A stretch of DNA of 64,000 nucleotides from contig CAVSQS010000002.1 in NCBI GenBank assembly GCA_963730165.1, positions 620,001 to 684,000 on the forward strand. Reading direction: 5' to 3'. Origin of the DNA: DASSQJ01 sp963730165 (GTDB lineage Bacteria; Actinomycetota; Actinomycetes; Actinomycetales; Dermatophilaceae). Under the pieces are notes generated by a model. The model was not told the origin of the DNA. It saw only the letters and a list, made by a program, of their open reading frames with translations, and ran no database searches. Position 1 is the first letter of the stretch. Each line of letters starts with the position of its first letter. Both the position numbers and the translations under genes were made by a program. Positions 48,978 through 57,300 of this stretch are shown here, piece after piece.

Positions 48978-49331
48978 CTACGGAAGGAGAGCGTCCATGA
49001 GACGCACCACGGCAGAGGCCGTGACCCCGGCCGCCAGCAGCCCGACGGTGAGCATCGTCGCCGCGGGCAGGTGACCGCCGGAGAGGACCGAGAAGATCGG
49101 CTCTCCCGGGTGGTCGCGGGCCAGCCGCCGCTCCCGGAGGGCCGTCGCGAGGATCCACAACGCGATCGACGCGGCCACCACCGTCGGGACCACCACGGAC
49201 CAGCCGAGGGTGTCGAGGGTGAGCCGACCGATGGTCAGGGAGCCGATGAGGAGGGAGAGCCCGGTGCGGCGCCAGGCGAGGGTCGTGCGCTCCTGCTGCA
49301 TCCCGGGATCGCGCTCGACCTGCGGGGTCAC
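48978..49331 (-). CDS. DUF202 family membrane protein
   Basis: A 117-residue protein with the DUF202 signature ERTTLAWRRTGLSLLIGSL near the N-terminus, then three membrane spans in all (about 22-40, 46-65 and 90-110). The function of DUF202/YidH proteins is not established. The GTG at 49331 overlaps the stop of the next DUF202 gene by 4 bp. The pair sits inside the run of accessory cox genes; a membrane role there would be inference. Confidence 0.8.
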   Translation of the reverse strand: MTPQVERDPGMQQERTTLAWRRTGLSLLIGSLTIGRLTLDTLGWSVVVPTVVAASIALWILATALRERRLARDHPGEPIFSVLSGGHLPAATMLTVGLLAAGVTASAVVRLMDALLP

Positions 49332-49717
49332 GAGGTGAAGCTCCGCACCAGGCTGCTCACTGCGAGCACGCCACCGGTGAGGGCGACGGCGCCGAGAACG
49401 ACCAGCATCGCCGGGTTGGCCGGGAGCGCCGTGTTCTCGCGCATGGCGCGCTCGGTGCGCACCCAACCGGTCCAGGCCATCACCGCGACCGCGAGGGCGC
49501 CGACGGCGACGACGGACGCGAGGAGGTACTGGATCGTGTCGTCGAGCGGGAGATCGAGGGCGTCGAGGGCAGCAGCACCGGCGAGCAGCGCCAGGCCCGT
49601 GCGGATCCACGCGAGGAAGGTGCGCTCGTTGGCGAGCGAGAACCGCGGGTCGGGGTCTTCGCCGTACTCGAAGACCGACCGGGGCCACCGGGGGCGCGGT
49701 TCGTGGTGCTCGCTCAT
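49328..49717 (-). CDS. DUF202 (YidH-like) membrane protein
   Basis: A 129-residue protein. A charged N-terminal segment with the YEGDPDPRF-like sequence EYGEDPDPRFSLANERTFLA is followed by AWIRTGLALLAGAAALDAL and two more membrane spans. It is the longer, YidH-like partner of the downstream DUF202 protein. Its ATG overlaps the mocA-like stop by 4 bp, so mocA and both DUF202 genes should be translated from one message. Confidence 0.82.
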   Translation of the reverse strand: MSEHHEPRPRWPRSVFEYGEDPDPRFSLANERTFLAWIRTGLALLAGAAALDALDLPLDDTIQYLLASVVAVGALAVAVMAWTGWVRTERAMRENTALPANPAMLVVLGAVALTGGVLAVSSLVRSFTS

Positions 49718-50346
49718 CCCCCCATTGTGTCCGACGCCTCCGGGCCGCCCGGGCGCCCCCGCAGGTCGAGCGCCTCAGGGGTATCGGCGTCGTACCCCGT
49801 GGCGAGGTCGGAGCAGTCGACTTCCCGCACAGCGTGGATGGCGAGGTGACGCCGCGCCCCGCGGTCGCCGTGGGCGCTCTCGATGACACCGGCCCAGTGG
49901 TCGCGTCCGAGCAGCACGGGGTGCCCGGGGCGGCCGCCGTAGGTCGCGCGCACGAGCGCCCGCGCCGGCTCGGGGCCGGCGGCCCCGAGCACGCGGCGGT
50001 GCACGTCCGGCCCCACGTCGGGCAGGTCGACGAGCGTGACGAGCGCCGCGTCGGCCTCCGGCGCCGCACGAGCGAGGTGCTCCAGCCCTGCGCGGAGCGA
50101 GGCCCCCATCCCCTCCTCCCAGCCCTCCGCGCGGACGACGTCCGCGCCCGCGGCCCCCGCAAGAGGCTCCGTGTCGTCGGCCGCCGCCCCGACGACGACG
50201 ACGACCCGGTCGAGACCGGCGGCGCGCAGTCGGTCGACGGCGGTCTCGAGGAGGGTGGGCCCGCCGGCCGCGGGCCGCATGAGGGCCTTGGGGCCACCCA
50301 TCCGGCGGCCGGCCCCGGCGGCCAGGAGCAGCCCCACGGTGGTCAC
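49714..50346 (-). CDS. mocA: molybdenum cofactor cytidylyltransferase-like NTP transferase (MocA type)
   Basis: A 210-residue MobA-fold nucleotidyltransferase. The N-terminal nucleotide loop GLLLAAGAGRRMGGPKALM, the metal-binding TLVDLPDVGPDV and GRPGHPVLLGRDHW are those of MocA/CoxI-associated enzymes, which add CMP to molybdopterin to form the cytosine dinucleotide cofactor used by xanthine-dehydrogenase-type enzymes. Standing at the head of the cox accessory genes, it fits that role. The start ATG is at 50346, divergent from the YcaQ-like gene. Confidence 0.85.
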   Translation of the reverse strand: MTTVGLLLAAGAGRRMGGPKALMRPAAGGPTLLETAVDRLRAAGLDRVVVVVGAAADDTEPLAGAAGADVVRAEGWEEGMGASLRAGLEHLARAAPEADAALVTLVDLPDVGPDVHRRVLGAAGPEPARALVRATYGGRPGHPVLLGRDHWAGVIESAHGDRGARRHLAIHAVREVDCSDLATGYDADTPEALDLRGRPGGPEASDTMGG

Positions 50347-50420
50347 GGCGCCAGCCTGTCACGCCGGGGCACGGGTACCTGGCGACGCACCGCCCGCACA
50401 CTGCGTACTAGCGTCCTGCC

Positions 50421-51545
50421 ATGCCGCTGGAGCTGTCCCGTCGCGACGCCCGCCGGGTCGCCGTGCGTGCCCAGCTGCTCGCCGCGGACCGACCCACCGA
50501 GGCCCTCGACGTGGTCCGGCACCTCACCTGCCTCCAGATGGACCTCACCGCGCACGTCGCCCCCAATGCCGACCTCGTCCTGTGGGGCCGGCTCGGTGAC
50601 CGCTACGCCACCGACGACCTCGACCGCCTGCTCGACGAACGCGCCCTCGTGGAGGTCGCGGGGTTCCTGCGCCCCGCCGAGGACGTCGCGCTGTACCGGG
50701 CGGAGATGGCGCTGTGGCCCGGACGCGAGCCGCTCACGGAGTGGGAACGCGAGCTCGAGGGGTGGGTGGCCCTGAACCACGCGTGCCACGAGGACATCCT
50801 CACGAGGCTGCGCGCCGAGGGGCCGCTGCCGGCCCACGAGATCCCCGACACCTGCGCCGTGCCGTGGCGGTCCTCGGGGTGGACCCATCACAAGAACGTC
50901 CAGCGGATGCTGGACCTCCTCGAGCGGCGCGGCGAGGTCGCGGTCTCCTCCCGGGAGAACAGGGTGCGCAACTGGGACCTCGCCGAGCGGGCGTACCCGG
51001 AGGTGGCGACGGTGCCGGTCGAGGAGGCCGCGGCCGAACGCGACCGCCGCCGCCTGACGGCCCTCGGCATCGCCCGTGCCCGCGTGACCATCCCTCCCGG
51101 CGAGCCCAACCACGTGGGTGCTGCCGGTGTCGAGGCGGTGGTCGAGGGCGTCCGCGGGCGCTGGCGGGTGGACCCGGCGCTGCTCGACGGTCCGTTCCGT
51201 CGCCGCACCGCCCTGCTCTCCCCGCTCGACCGGCTCCTGGTCGACCGCAAGCGGATGGCCGAGCTCTTCGAGTTCGACTACCAGCTCGAGATGTACAAGC
51301 CCGCGGCGTCCCGGCGGTGGGGCTACTTCGCCCTGCCGGTGCTCCATGGCGACCGGCTCGTCGGCAAGGTCGACGCCACCACCGACCAGGACCGTGGCGT
51401 CCTGCGCGTCGACGCCGTGCACTGGGACGAAACCCCCGCGGGCGCCCAGCGCGACGGGGTGGCCCGCGAGCTGCGCTCCCTCGCCCGGATGACCGGGGTC
51501 GAGCCCGGCGGCGACGGGTTCGACCGCCTGACCTCGTCGGGGTGA
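50421..51545 (+). CDS. winged-helix DNA glycosylase, YcaQ/AlkX type
   Basis: A 374-residue protein of the AlkZ/YcaQ superfamily, which removes alkylated or crosslinked bases from DNA with a three-winged-helix domain. Two subgroups differ in the catalytic triplet; here the early segment HLTCLQMDLTAHV gives Q-M-D, the YcaQ (AlkX) pattern rather than the Q-x-Q of AlkZ. LLSPLDRLLVDRKRMAELF and YKPAASRRWGYFALPVLHGD are the expected C-terminal motifs. No natural-product cluster is beside it, which fits a housekeeping AlkX role. The start is ATG 50421. Confidence 0.85.
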   Translation: MPLELSRRDARRVAVRAQLLAADRPTEALDVVRHLTCLQMDLTAHVAPNADLVLWGRLGDRYATDDLDRLLDERALVEVAGFLRPAEDVALYRAEMALWPGREPLTEWERELEGWVALNHACHEDILTRLRAEGPLPAHEIPDTCAVPWRSSGWTHHKNVQRMLDLLERRGEVAVSSRENRVRNWDLAERAYPEVATVPVEEAAAERDRRRLTALGIARARVTIPPGEPNHVGAAGVEAVVEGVRGRWRVDPALLDGPFRRRTALLSPLDRLLVDRKRMAELFEFDYQLEMYKPAASRRWGYFALPVLHGDRLVGKVDATTDQDRGVLRVDAVHWDETPAGAQRDGVARELRSLARMTGVEPGGDGFDRLTSSG

Positions 51546-51586
51546 GCCCGGCGGGGAGGAGGCGTGACCCCGCGTCGTCGCCGGGC

Positions 51587-52000
51587 TCAGGCCTGGACGG
51601 GCGGCTGCCAGAGCTGACGGGCGCCGATGCCGGCGAGCACGCCACCGCCGAGGCAGAGGACCAGGCCGGGACCCGGCATCCAGCCGGCGAAGCCGACCAG
51701 CGAGTACAGGTGGACCACCTGCCACACCGGGAGCACGACGGCCACCGCGGCCAGGACGAAGCCCTGGACGGCGGCGAGGCGCCGCAGGGGGATGATGGCG
51801 CCGGCCAGGCCGAGCATCGACGCGTAGGCGACCCACAGCCCCGCGCCGCGGAACCCGTTGATGTTGCCCAGCTCGGTCATCAGCCACGGCATGAACCCAC
51901 CGACCAGGGCCATGAGGGAGGCCCACATCAGCCGCTTACGCCCCTGGTCCATCCGGCGGCGGACGCGGGGGGCGGCGGTGGTGGTGGTGCTCTGGCTCAT
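51587..52000 (-). CDS. integral membrane protein, unknown function
   Basis: A 137-residue protein. A Thr-rich and basic N-terminal tail (about residues 1-22) is followed by four hydrophobic segments: MWASLMALVGGFMPWLMTEL, LWVAYASMLGLAGAIIPL, AVQGFVLAAVAVVLPVWQVV and GPGLVLCLGGGVLAGIGARQLW. No family is recognised. I start it at ATG 52000 (MSQSTTTTAAPRVRR). It converges on the YcaQ-like gene and is divergent from the DUF4212-symporter pair. Confidence 0.68.
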   Translation of the reverse strand: MSQSTTTTAAPRVRRRMDQGRKRLMWASLMALVGGFMPWLMTELGNINGFRGAGLWVAYASMLGLAGAIIPLRRLAAVQGFVLAAVAVVLPVWQVVHLYSLVGFAGWMPGPGLVLCLGGGVLAGIGARQLWQPPVQA

Positions 52001-52220
52001 GCCCCCGGATGGTAGGGGCGCCGGTGGCGGCGCGTCAGCCACCCACGCCGGGACCGCACGCCCAGCGGTGCAGGCGGCACGACGAGCGGTAGGAGTCGAC
52101 CGGTCCGGGCGCTGAACTGCCCGTTCGTCCCCGATGGACGCCAGTCGCGGCGCCCGTGCGACCGTTCGGCAACCTGCGCGCGTCAGCGGCCTCCTCAGGG
52201 CTTGGCAGGCCACCCCGTGA

Positions 52221-52245
52221 CCGGTTTCATGTGCGGGCAAACCGG
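52221..52245. promoter_or_regulatory. inverted repeat upstream of the DUF4212-symporter pair
   Basis: CCGGTTT and AAACCGG are separated by 11 bp, 43 bp before the DUF4212 start. A dimeric regulator could bind it; no regulator gene is adjacent. The remaining part of 52001-52287 shows no gene. Confidence 0.35.
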
Positions 52246-52287
52246 GCCGGACAGGGGCGCGGTGGATTCGCAAGGAGGCGAAGTCCG

Positions 52288-52566
52288 ATGGATGACAGTC
52301 AGCGCCGGGCGTACTGGCGCAGAAACCTCAGGCTGATGAGCGTCCTGCTCGTGGTCTGGGCCCTGGTGTCGTTCGGCGCCGGGATCCTGTTCGTGGACGC
52401 CCTGAACAACATCAGCTTCATCGGGTACCCGCTCGGGTTCTGGTTCGCGCAGCAGGGCTCGATCATCGTGTTCGTCATCCTCATCGGCATCTACGTGTGG
52501 AGGATGGACAAGCTCGACGCCGAGTACGGGATCGACGAGTACGAGGGTGAGGTGCACCACTCGTGA
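52288..52566 (+). CDS. DUF4212 small subunit of a sodium/solute symporter
   Basis: A 92-residue protein with two membrane spans (LMSVLLVVWALVSFGAGILF and SIIVFVILIGIYVWRMDKLD) and the family segments YWRRNLRLM and YPLGFWFAQQGSI. DUF4212 proteins are encoded directly before a large SSS-family transporter and seem to act as its small subunit. AAGGAGG precedes ATG 52288. Its stop overlaps the transporter start by 4 bp, as is usual for the pair. Confidence 0.9.
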   Translation: MDDSQRRAYWRRNLRLMSVLLVVWALVSFGAGILFVDALNNISFIGYPLGFWFAQQGSIIVFVILIGIYVWRMDKLDAEYGIDEYEGEVHHS

Positions 52567-54266
52567 GCGAGATCCAGCTGTGGACCCTGATCTTCGCGGT
52601 CCTCACCTTCGGCCTCTACATCGTCGTCGCCTACCGGAGCCGGGTCTCCGACACCGCCGGCTTCTACGTCGCGGGTGGCGGCATCCCGGCCCCCGCCAAC
52701 GGCGCCGCGATCGCCGCCGACTGGATGAGCGCGGCGTCGTTCATCTCGCTGGCCGGCATCGTCGCGTTCGCGGGCAACGGCTACGGCGGCTCGGTCTACC
52801 TCATGGGGTGGACCGGCGGCTACGTGCTGCTCGCCCTGCTGCTGGCCCCTTACTTGCGCAAGTTCGGCAAGTACACGATCCCCGACTTCGTCGGTGACCG
52901 GTACAACGAGACCGCGCGCATGGTTGCGGTCCTCGCCGCGATCGTCATCTCGTTCGTCTACGTCGCGGGCCAGATGGCCGGCGTCGGTGTCGTCTTCACC
53001 CGCTTCCTCGGGGTGAGCACCACGTGGGGCGTCATCATCGGCATGGCGATCGTCTTCTTCTACGCCGTGCTCGGCGGCATGAAGGGCATCACCTGGACCC
53101 AGGTGACGCAGTACACGGTCCTGATCGTGGCCTACCTCATCCCGGCCGTCGCGGTGTCCTCGAAGGTCACCGGGATCGCCCTGCCGCAGATCGGGTTCGG
53201 CAAGATTCTCGACGAGCTCAACGGGCTCCAGGCCGACCTCGGGCTGGCGTCGTACACGGAGGCGTTCACCAAGACGTCGATGGCGAACATGTTCCTCATC
53301 ACCGCGGCGCTGATGTTCGGCACCGCGGGCCTCCCGCACGTCATCGTCCGCTTCTACACGGCGAAGTCGGTGCGGGCGGCGCGCTTCTCCGCGCTGTGGG
53401 CGCTCTTCTTCATCGCGCTGCTCTACACCACGGCGCCCTCGGTCGCGGCGTTCACCAAGCTCAACATCATCAACGAGCTCGGTGGCACCCAGGGCATCCC
53501 GCTCGCGGACGTCCCGTCGTGGTTCACCACGTGGGCGGACGTCGGCCTCATCACCCAGGCGGGCGAGGCTGCGGCGCCCATCTCCCAGCTCCCGCCCGAC
53601 GCCACGATCACGTTCACCGACGTCGCGATCAACAACGACATCATCGTGCTCGCCAGCCCGGAGATCGGTGGCCTGCCGGCCCCGGTCGTGGGTCTCGTCG
53701 CGGCCGGCGCCCTCGCGGCGGCGCTGTCGACGGCCTCCGGACTGCTGCTCGTGATCTCGTCCTCGGTCGCGAACGACGTGTACTACAAGAAGATCAACCC
53801 GCAGGCCACCGAGGCGCGTCAGCTCCTCGTCGGCCGGATCGCCATGGGCGGGGCCATCCTCGTCGCCGGCTACCTCGGCATCAACCCTCCCGGGTTCGTG
53901 GCACAAGTCGTGGCACTCGCGTTCGGGTTGGCGGCGGCCAGCTTCTTCCCGGTCCTTGTGCTCGGGATCTTCTGGAAGGGCTGTACGGCCAAGGGAGCAA
54001 TGTGGGGCATGATCGTCGGCCTCGTGCTGACCTTCTCCTACATGATCTGGACCATCCCCATCTACGGCGGCTCCGAGGGGATCCTCGACATCCCGCCGAC
54101 CGGCATCGGCACGATCGGCATGGTCATCAACTTCATCGTGACGTTCGCGGTGTCGAAGGTGACCGAGAAGCCGTCCGAGGCGATGCAGGAGCTCGTCGAG
54201 GAGATCCGCTACCCCGGCAAGACCGAGCTCGTGGAGGCCCACCTCCACGGCGAGGACCTGCACTGA
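52563..54266 (+). CDS. sodium:solute symporter family protein (ActP/VC_2705-like)
   Basis: A 567-residue SSS-family transporter with about 13 membrane spans. Conserved segments are SDTAGFYVAGGGIPAPANGA, AADWMSAASFISLAGIVAF, GGMKGITWTQVTQYTVLI and GTAGLPHVIVRFYTAKSV. It belongs with acetate/pyruvate-type permeases and their DUF4212-linked relatives; a short-chain carboxylate is the likely solute, which is inference. It starts with GTG 52563. The C-terminal tail (PSEAMQELVEEIRYPGKTEL) is cytoplasmic. A strong bidirectional hairpin follows 18 bp downstream. Confidence 0.9.
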   Translation: MSEIQLWTLIFAVLTFGLYIVVAYRSRVSDTAGFYVAGGGIPAPANGAAIAADWMSAASFISLAGIVAFAGNGYGGSVYLMGWTGGYVLLALLLAPYLRKFGKYTIPDFVGDRYNETARMVAVLAAIVISFVYVAGQMAGVGVVFTRFLGVSTTWGVIIGMAIVFFYAVLGGMKGITWTQVTQYTVLIVAYLIPAVAVSSKVTGIALPQIGFGKILDELNGLQADLGLASYTEAFTKTSMANMFLITAALMFGTAGLPHVIVRFYTAKSVRAARFSALWALFFIALLYTTAPSVAAFTKLNIINELGGTQGIPLADVPSWFTTWADVGLITQAGEAAAPISQLPPDATITFTDVAINNDIIVLASPEIGGLPAPVVGLVAAGALAAALSTASGLLLVISSSVANDVYYKKINPQATEARQLLVGRIAMGGAILVAGYLGINPPGFVAQVVALAFGLAAASFFPVLVLGIFWKGCTAKGAMWGMIVGLVLTFSYMIWTIPIYGGSEGILDIPPTGIGTIGMVINFIVTFAVSKVTEKPSEAMQELVEEIRYPGKTELVEAHLHGEDLH

Positions 54267-54284
54267 CCGGACCTCCCCCATGAC

Positions 54285-54323
54285 CCAGTGGGCCGGCGAC
54301 CGAACAGGCCGCCGGCCCACTGG
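54285..54323. terminator. bidirectional terminator
   Basis: A perfect 14-bp stem (CCAGTGGGCCGGCG with CGCCGGCCCACTGG) and an 11-base loop lies between the convergent symporter and carboxylase genes and can serve both. Confidence 0.85.
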
Positions 54324-54377
54324 CCGTTCTGGAGGCGGCGCCCTCCGGTGAGCCGACAGGGCGCCGCTCGCGAGTGG

Positions 54378-57300
54378 TCAGGACCGGGAGAGCTCGCGCT
54401 CCAGTGCTTCGACGATGCGCGGCCGCAGCTCGGCCGCCGGGATGACGGCGTCGACGGACCCCACCCGCACCGCGCGGTGGATGTCGTGGACCCGGTCGAA
54501 CTCGGCGGCCACCGCTCCGAGGGTCTCGGCGCGCACCGCCGTACGCACCTGGGCCAGCTCCGCTCCGAGCACCGCGCGCTCGGACGGGTCGGCCTCGGCG
54601 ATCCGGGCCTCGAGGTCGGCGACCCGGCGATCCGCCGCCGTCCGCGCGTCGACGTCGCGGGCGAACACGACGGCCGCCGCCGGGGCGCCACCGATGACCG
54701 AGGCGTAGGAGCCCTCGACGGCCAGCACCGTCATCCGGGGGTTCAGTGCCTTGGAGAAGACGACGAACGCGCCGCCGTGGTAGCGGCTCACCACGACGAA
54801 GACGATCGGCCCGTCGAAGTTGACGACCGCGCGCCCGATCTCCGCGCCGTACTCGAGCTGCAGGCTGCGCATCGACTCGGGTGACCCGTCGAAGCCCGAC
54901 AGGTTCGCGAGGACGACCAGCGGCCGGTTGCCGCTCGCGGCGTTGATCGCCCGCGCCGCCTTCTTCGACGATCGCGGGAAGAGCGTCCCCGCGGTGTACG
55001 TGTCGGGGCCGTCGGTGGGCGGGTACCCGCGCCGGGGCACCGAGCGCGACTCGATACCGAGCAGGCACACCGAGATGCCGCCGATGCGGGCGTCGAGGAC
55101 CACGGCGGTCTCGGCGTCGGCCATGCCCGCCCACCGCTCGAGGACCAGGTGGTCCTGGTCGGCGACGGCCCGCATGACGGTGCGGATGTCGAAGGCGCGC
55201 TTGCGGTCGGGGTTGGTCTCGGCCGAGAAGATGTCGCCGATGGTCGAGAAGTCGCTGCCGACCACCGAGTGCGGTGAGGTGGTGACGTCGCGGTCCACCG
55301 GGTCGGCGGTGTCGACCCGCCGCGGCCAGGATCCCGCGGGGGCCCAGGTGGCGTCGTAGTGGGCGAGCAGGATCCCGTACGCGTCTGCGAGGTCCTTGGC
55401 CCAGTACTGGGCCTGCCCGTTCGGGCCCATGACCCGGTCGTAGCCACCGATCCCGTGGTTGTCCTCGGCGCTGACGCCACCGGAGAAGTCCAGTGACTGC
55501 TTGCCGGTGAGCACCATCGCGGAGTCGGGCGTCATGACGAGGATGCCCCGGGTGTGCATGAGCATCGTCGCCTCGGCGTTCCAGTAGGGCTGCGCTCCGA
55601 CGTTGATGCCCGCGACGACGACGTTGATCTCGCCCCCGGCCTGGGTGAACTCGACGATGCGCTTGAGCGCCTTGGCGACCCAGTCCATGTTCTCGGTGCC
55701 CGAGTCCATCGAGATCCGTGCGCCCGCGGAGAGCGCGAACCACTCGACCGGGAGCCCCCGCTCCTCGGCCAGGTCGAGGGCGGCGATGACGCGCCGGCAC
55801 TCCGGCTCGGCCACGGCGCCGAGGGAGCGCAGCGGGTCGCCGCAGAGGAGCACCCGGGTGACGCCGTCGGGGTGGGCGGGGGTGGGGGTCGTGACCACGC
55901 CGCAGATGAGGCCGGCGGTGTTCTCGCCGTACGGCCGGTCGACGGGCACGAGCCGCCCCGACTCGTCGAGGTCGTACTCGGTGGCCTCGCCGCCGCTCCC
56001 CGACACCATCGAGACCAGCTCGTAGGGGTAGACGACGCCACGGCGGCGGGCGCGGACGACCTTCTCGGCATAGGCGTCGAGCGGCGCGAGGCGAGTGGTG
56101 GGCGGCGGCTCGACCGTGTACGTGACGCCGGATCCCGGCTGGTAGGTGAACCGCGCGCAGATGGGGACCTCGTGGCCGTTCTGGCCGGCGATCGACCCCT
56201 CGACCAGCACCTCCTCGATTCCGGCGCCTGCCGTCATCGGCGCCACCTTGCCCTGGAGGGCGGTCAGCTGGTCGAGGTCGGCCTCGACCGGCGGCCAGAT
56301 GTGCAGCCACACGTGGTTCATGTCGAGACGCGATCCACCACCGAGCGAGCTGCGGGCGCGGCGCACCGCCTCGAGGCAGTTGGCGATGGCCCGCTCGACG
56401 TGCGGCAGGGCCACCACGTGCCCGTCGTCCGCTCGCACCACCGCGAGCTGGCGCACCTGAGCCGTGGCGACGAGGCGCTGGTCGTGCGGGTTCTCCCGCG
56501 ACACCGCATGGAGCAGCATGACGTCGGTCGGCGCGTCGAGCCGGGTGAGGTCGAAGTCGCGCAGCCGCCAGAGGCTGAGCCGGCGCCCGACCATCGGGTG
56601 CACATCGCGGACCGGGCGGTCCTCGGCCATCGTGCCGTCGGGCTGGGGGCGGAAGGTGAAGTAGCCGACCTCCCGGTCGGGGTCCTCGTGCACGGCCGCG
56701 ACCGCCACCCGGCGGCACTCCCGCGCGAACGGCAACGCAGCGAGGCGCTCCGCGAGGACCGCGGAGGCCTCGTCCCCGTCGTCGGGCACGTGGGGCCACG
56801 CCAGGTAGAGGTCGACGACCGGCTGGAACCCGTCGGGCCGGTCGCCGACGTAGCGGCCGAGGGACTCCGACAGGGCGCTGCCGGGCACCAGCTCGTCGAT
56901 CGTGCCGATGGTCGACACCAGGTGCGAGTCGCGGTCGTCGAGGCGGTAGTCGGCGACGGCGATGGCGCGCCCGTCGACGACCTCCTCGCGCAGGCCGGTG
57001 AGCTCGTGCCCCCGGTAGTGCCGCTTGATGAGCACCTCGAGCATCGGCTCGCGCTCCTGGATCCCGTCACGCAGCCGAGCCGCCAGGAAGTGGACGATGC
57101 GCTCGGGGATCGCGGCCAGGGCGTCGATGCGGCGCGTCCGCTCCTCCCCCGGCGGCAGCACGTCGATCTGCTCGAGCTCGCTGTCGACGGCGCCGAGCAC
57201 CGAGGCGCGGTCGGCGTCGACGAGCGGCTGGTCGAACCAGCGGAAGCGCACGCTGCGGGCGAGGTCGCCGATGGCGGGGAAGCGCAGCTGCGTGGCCGCG

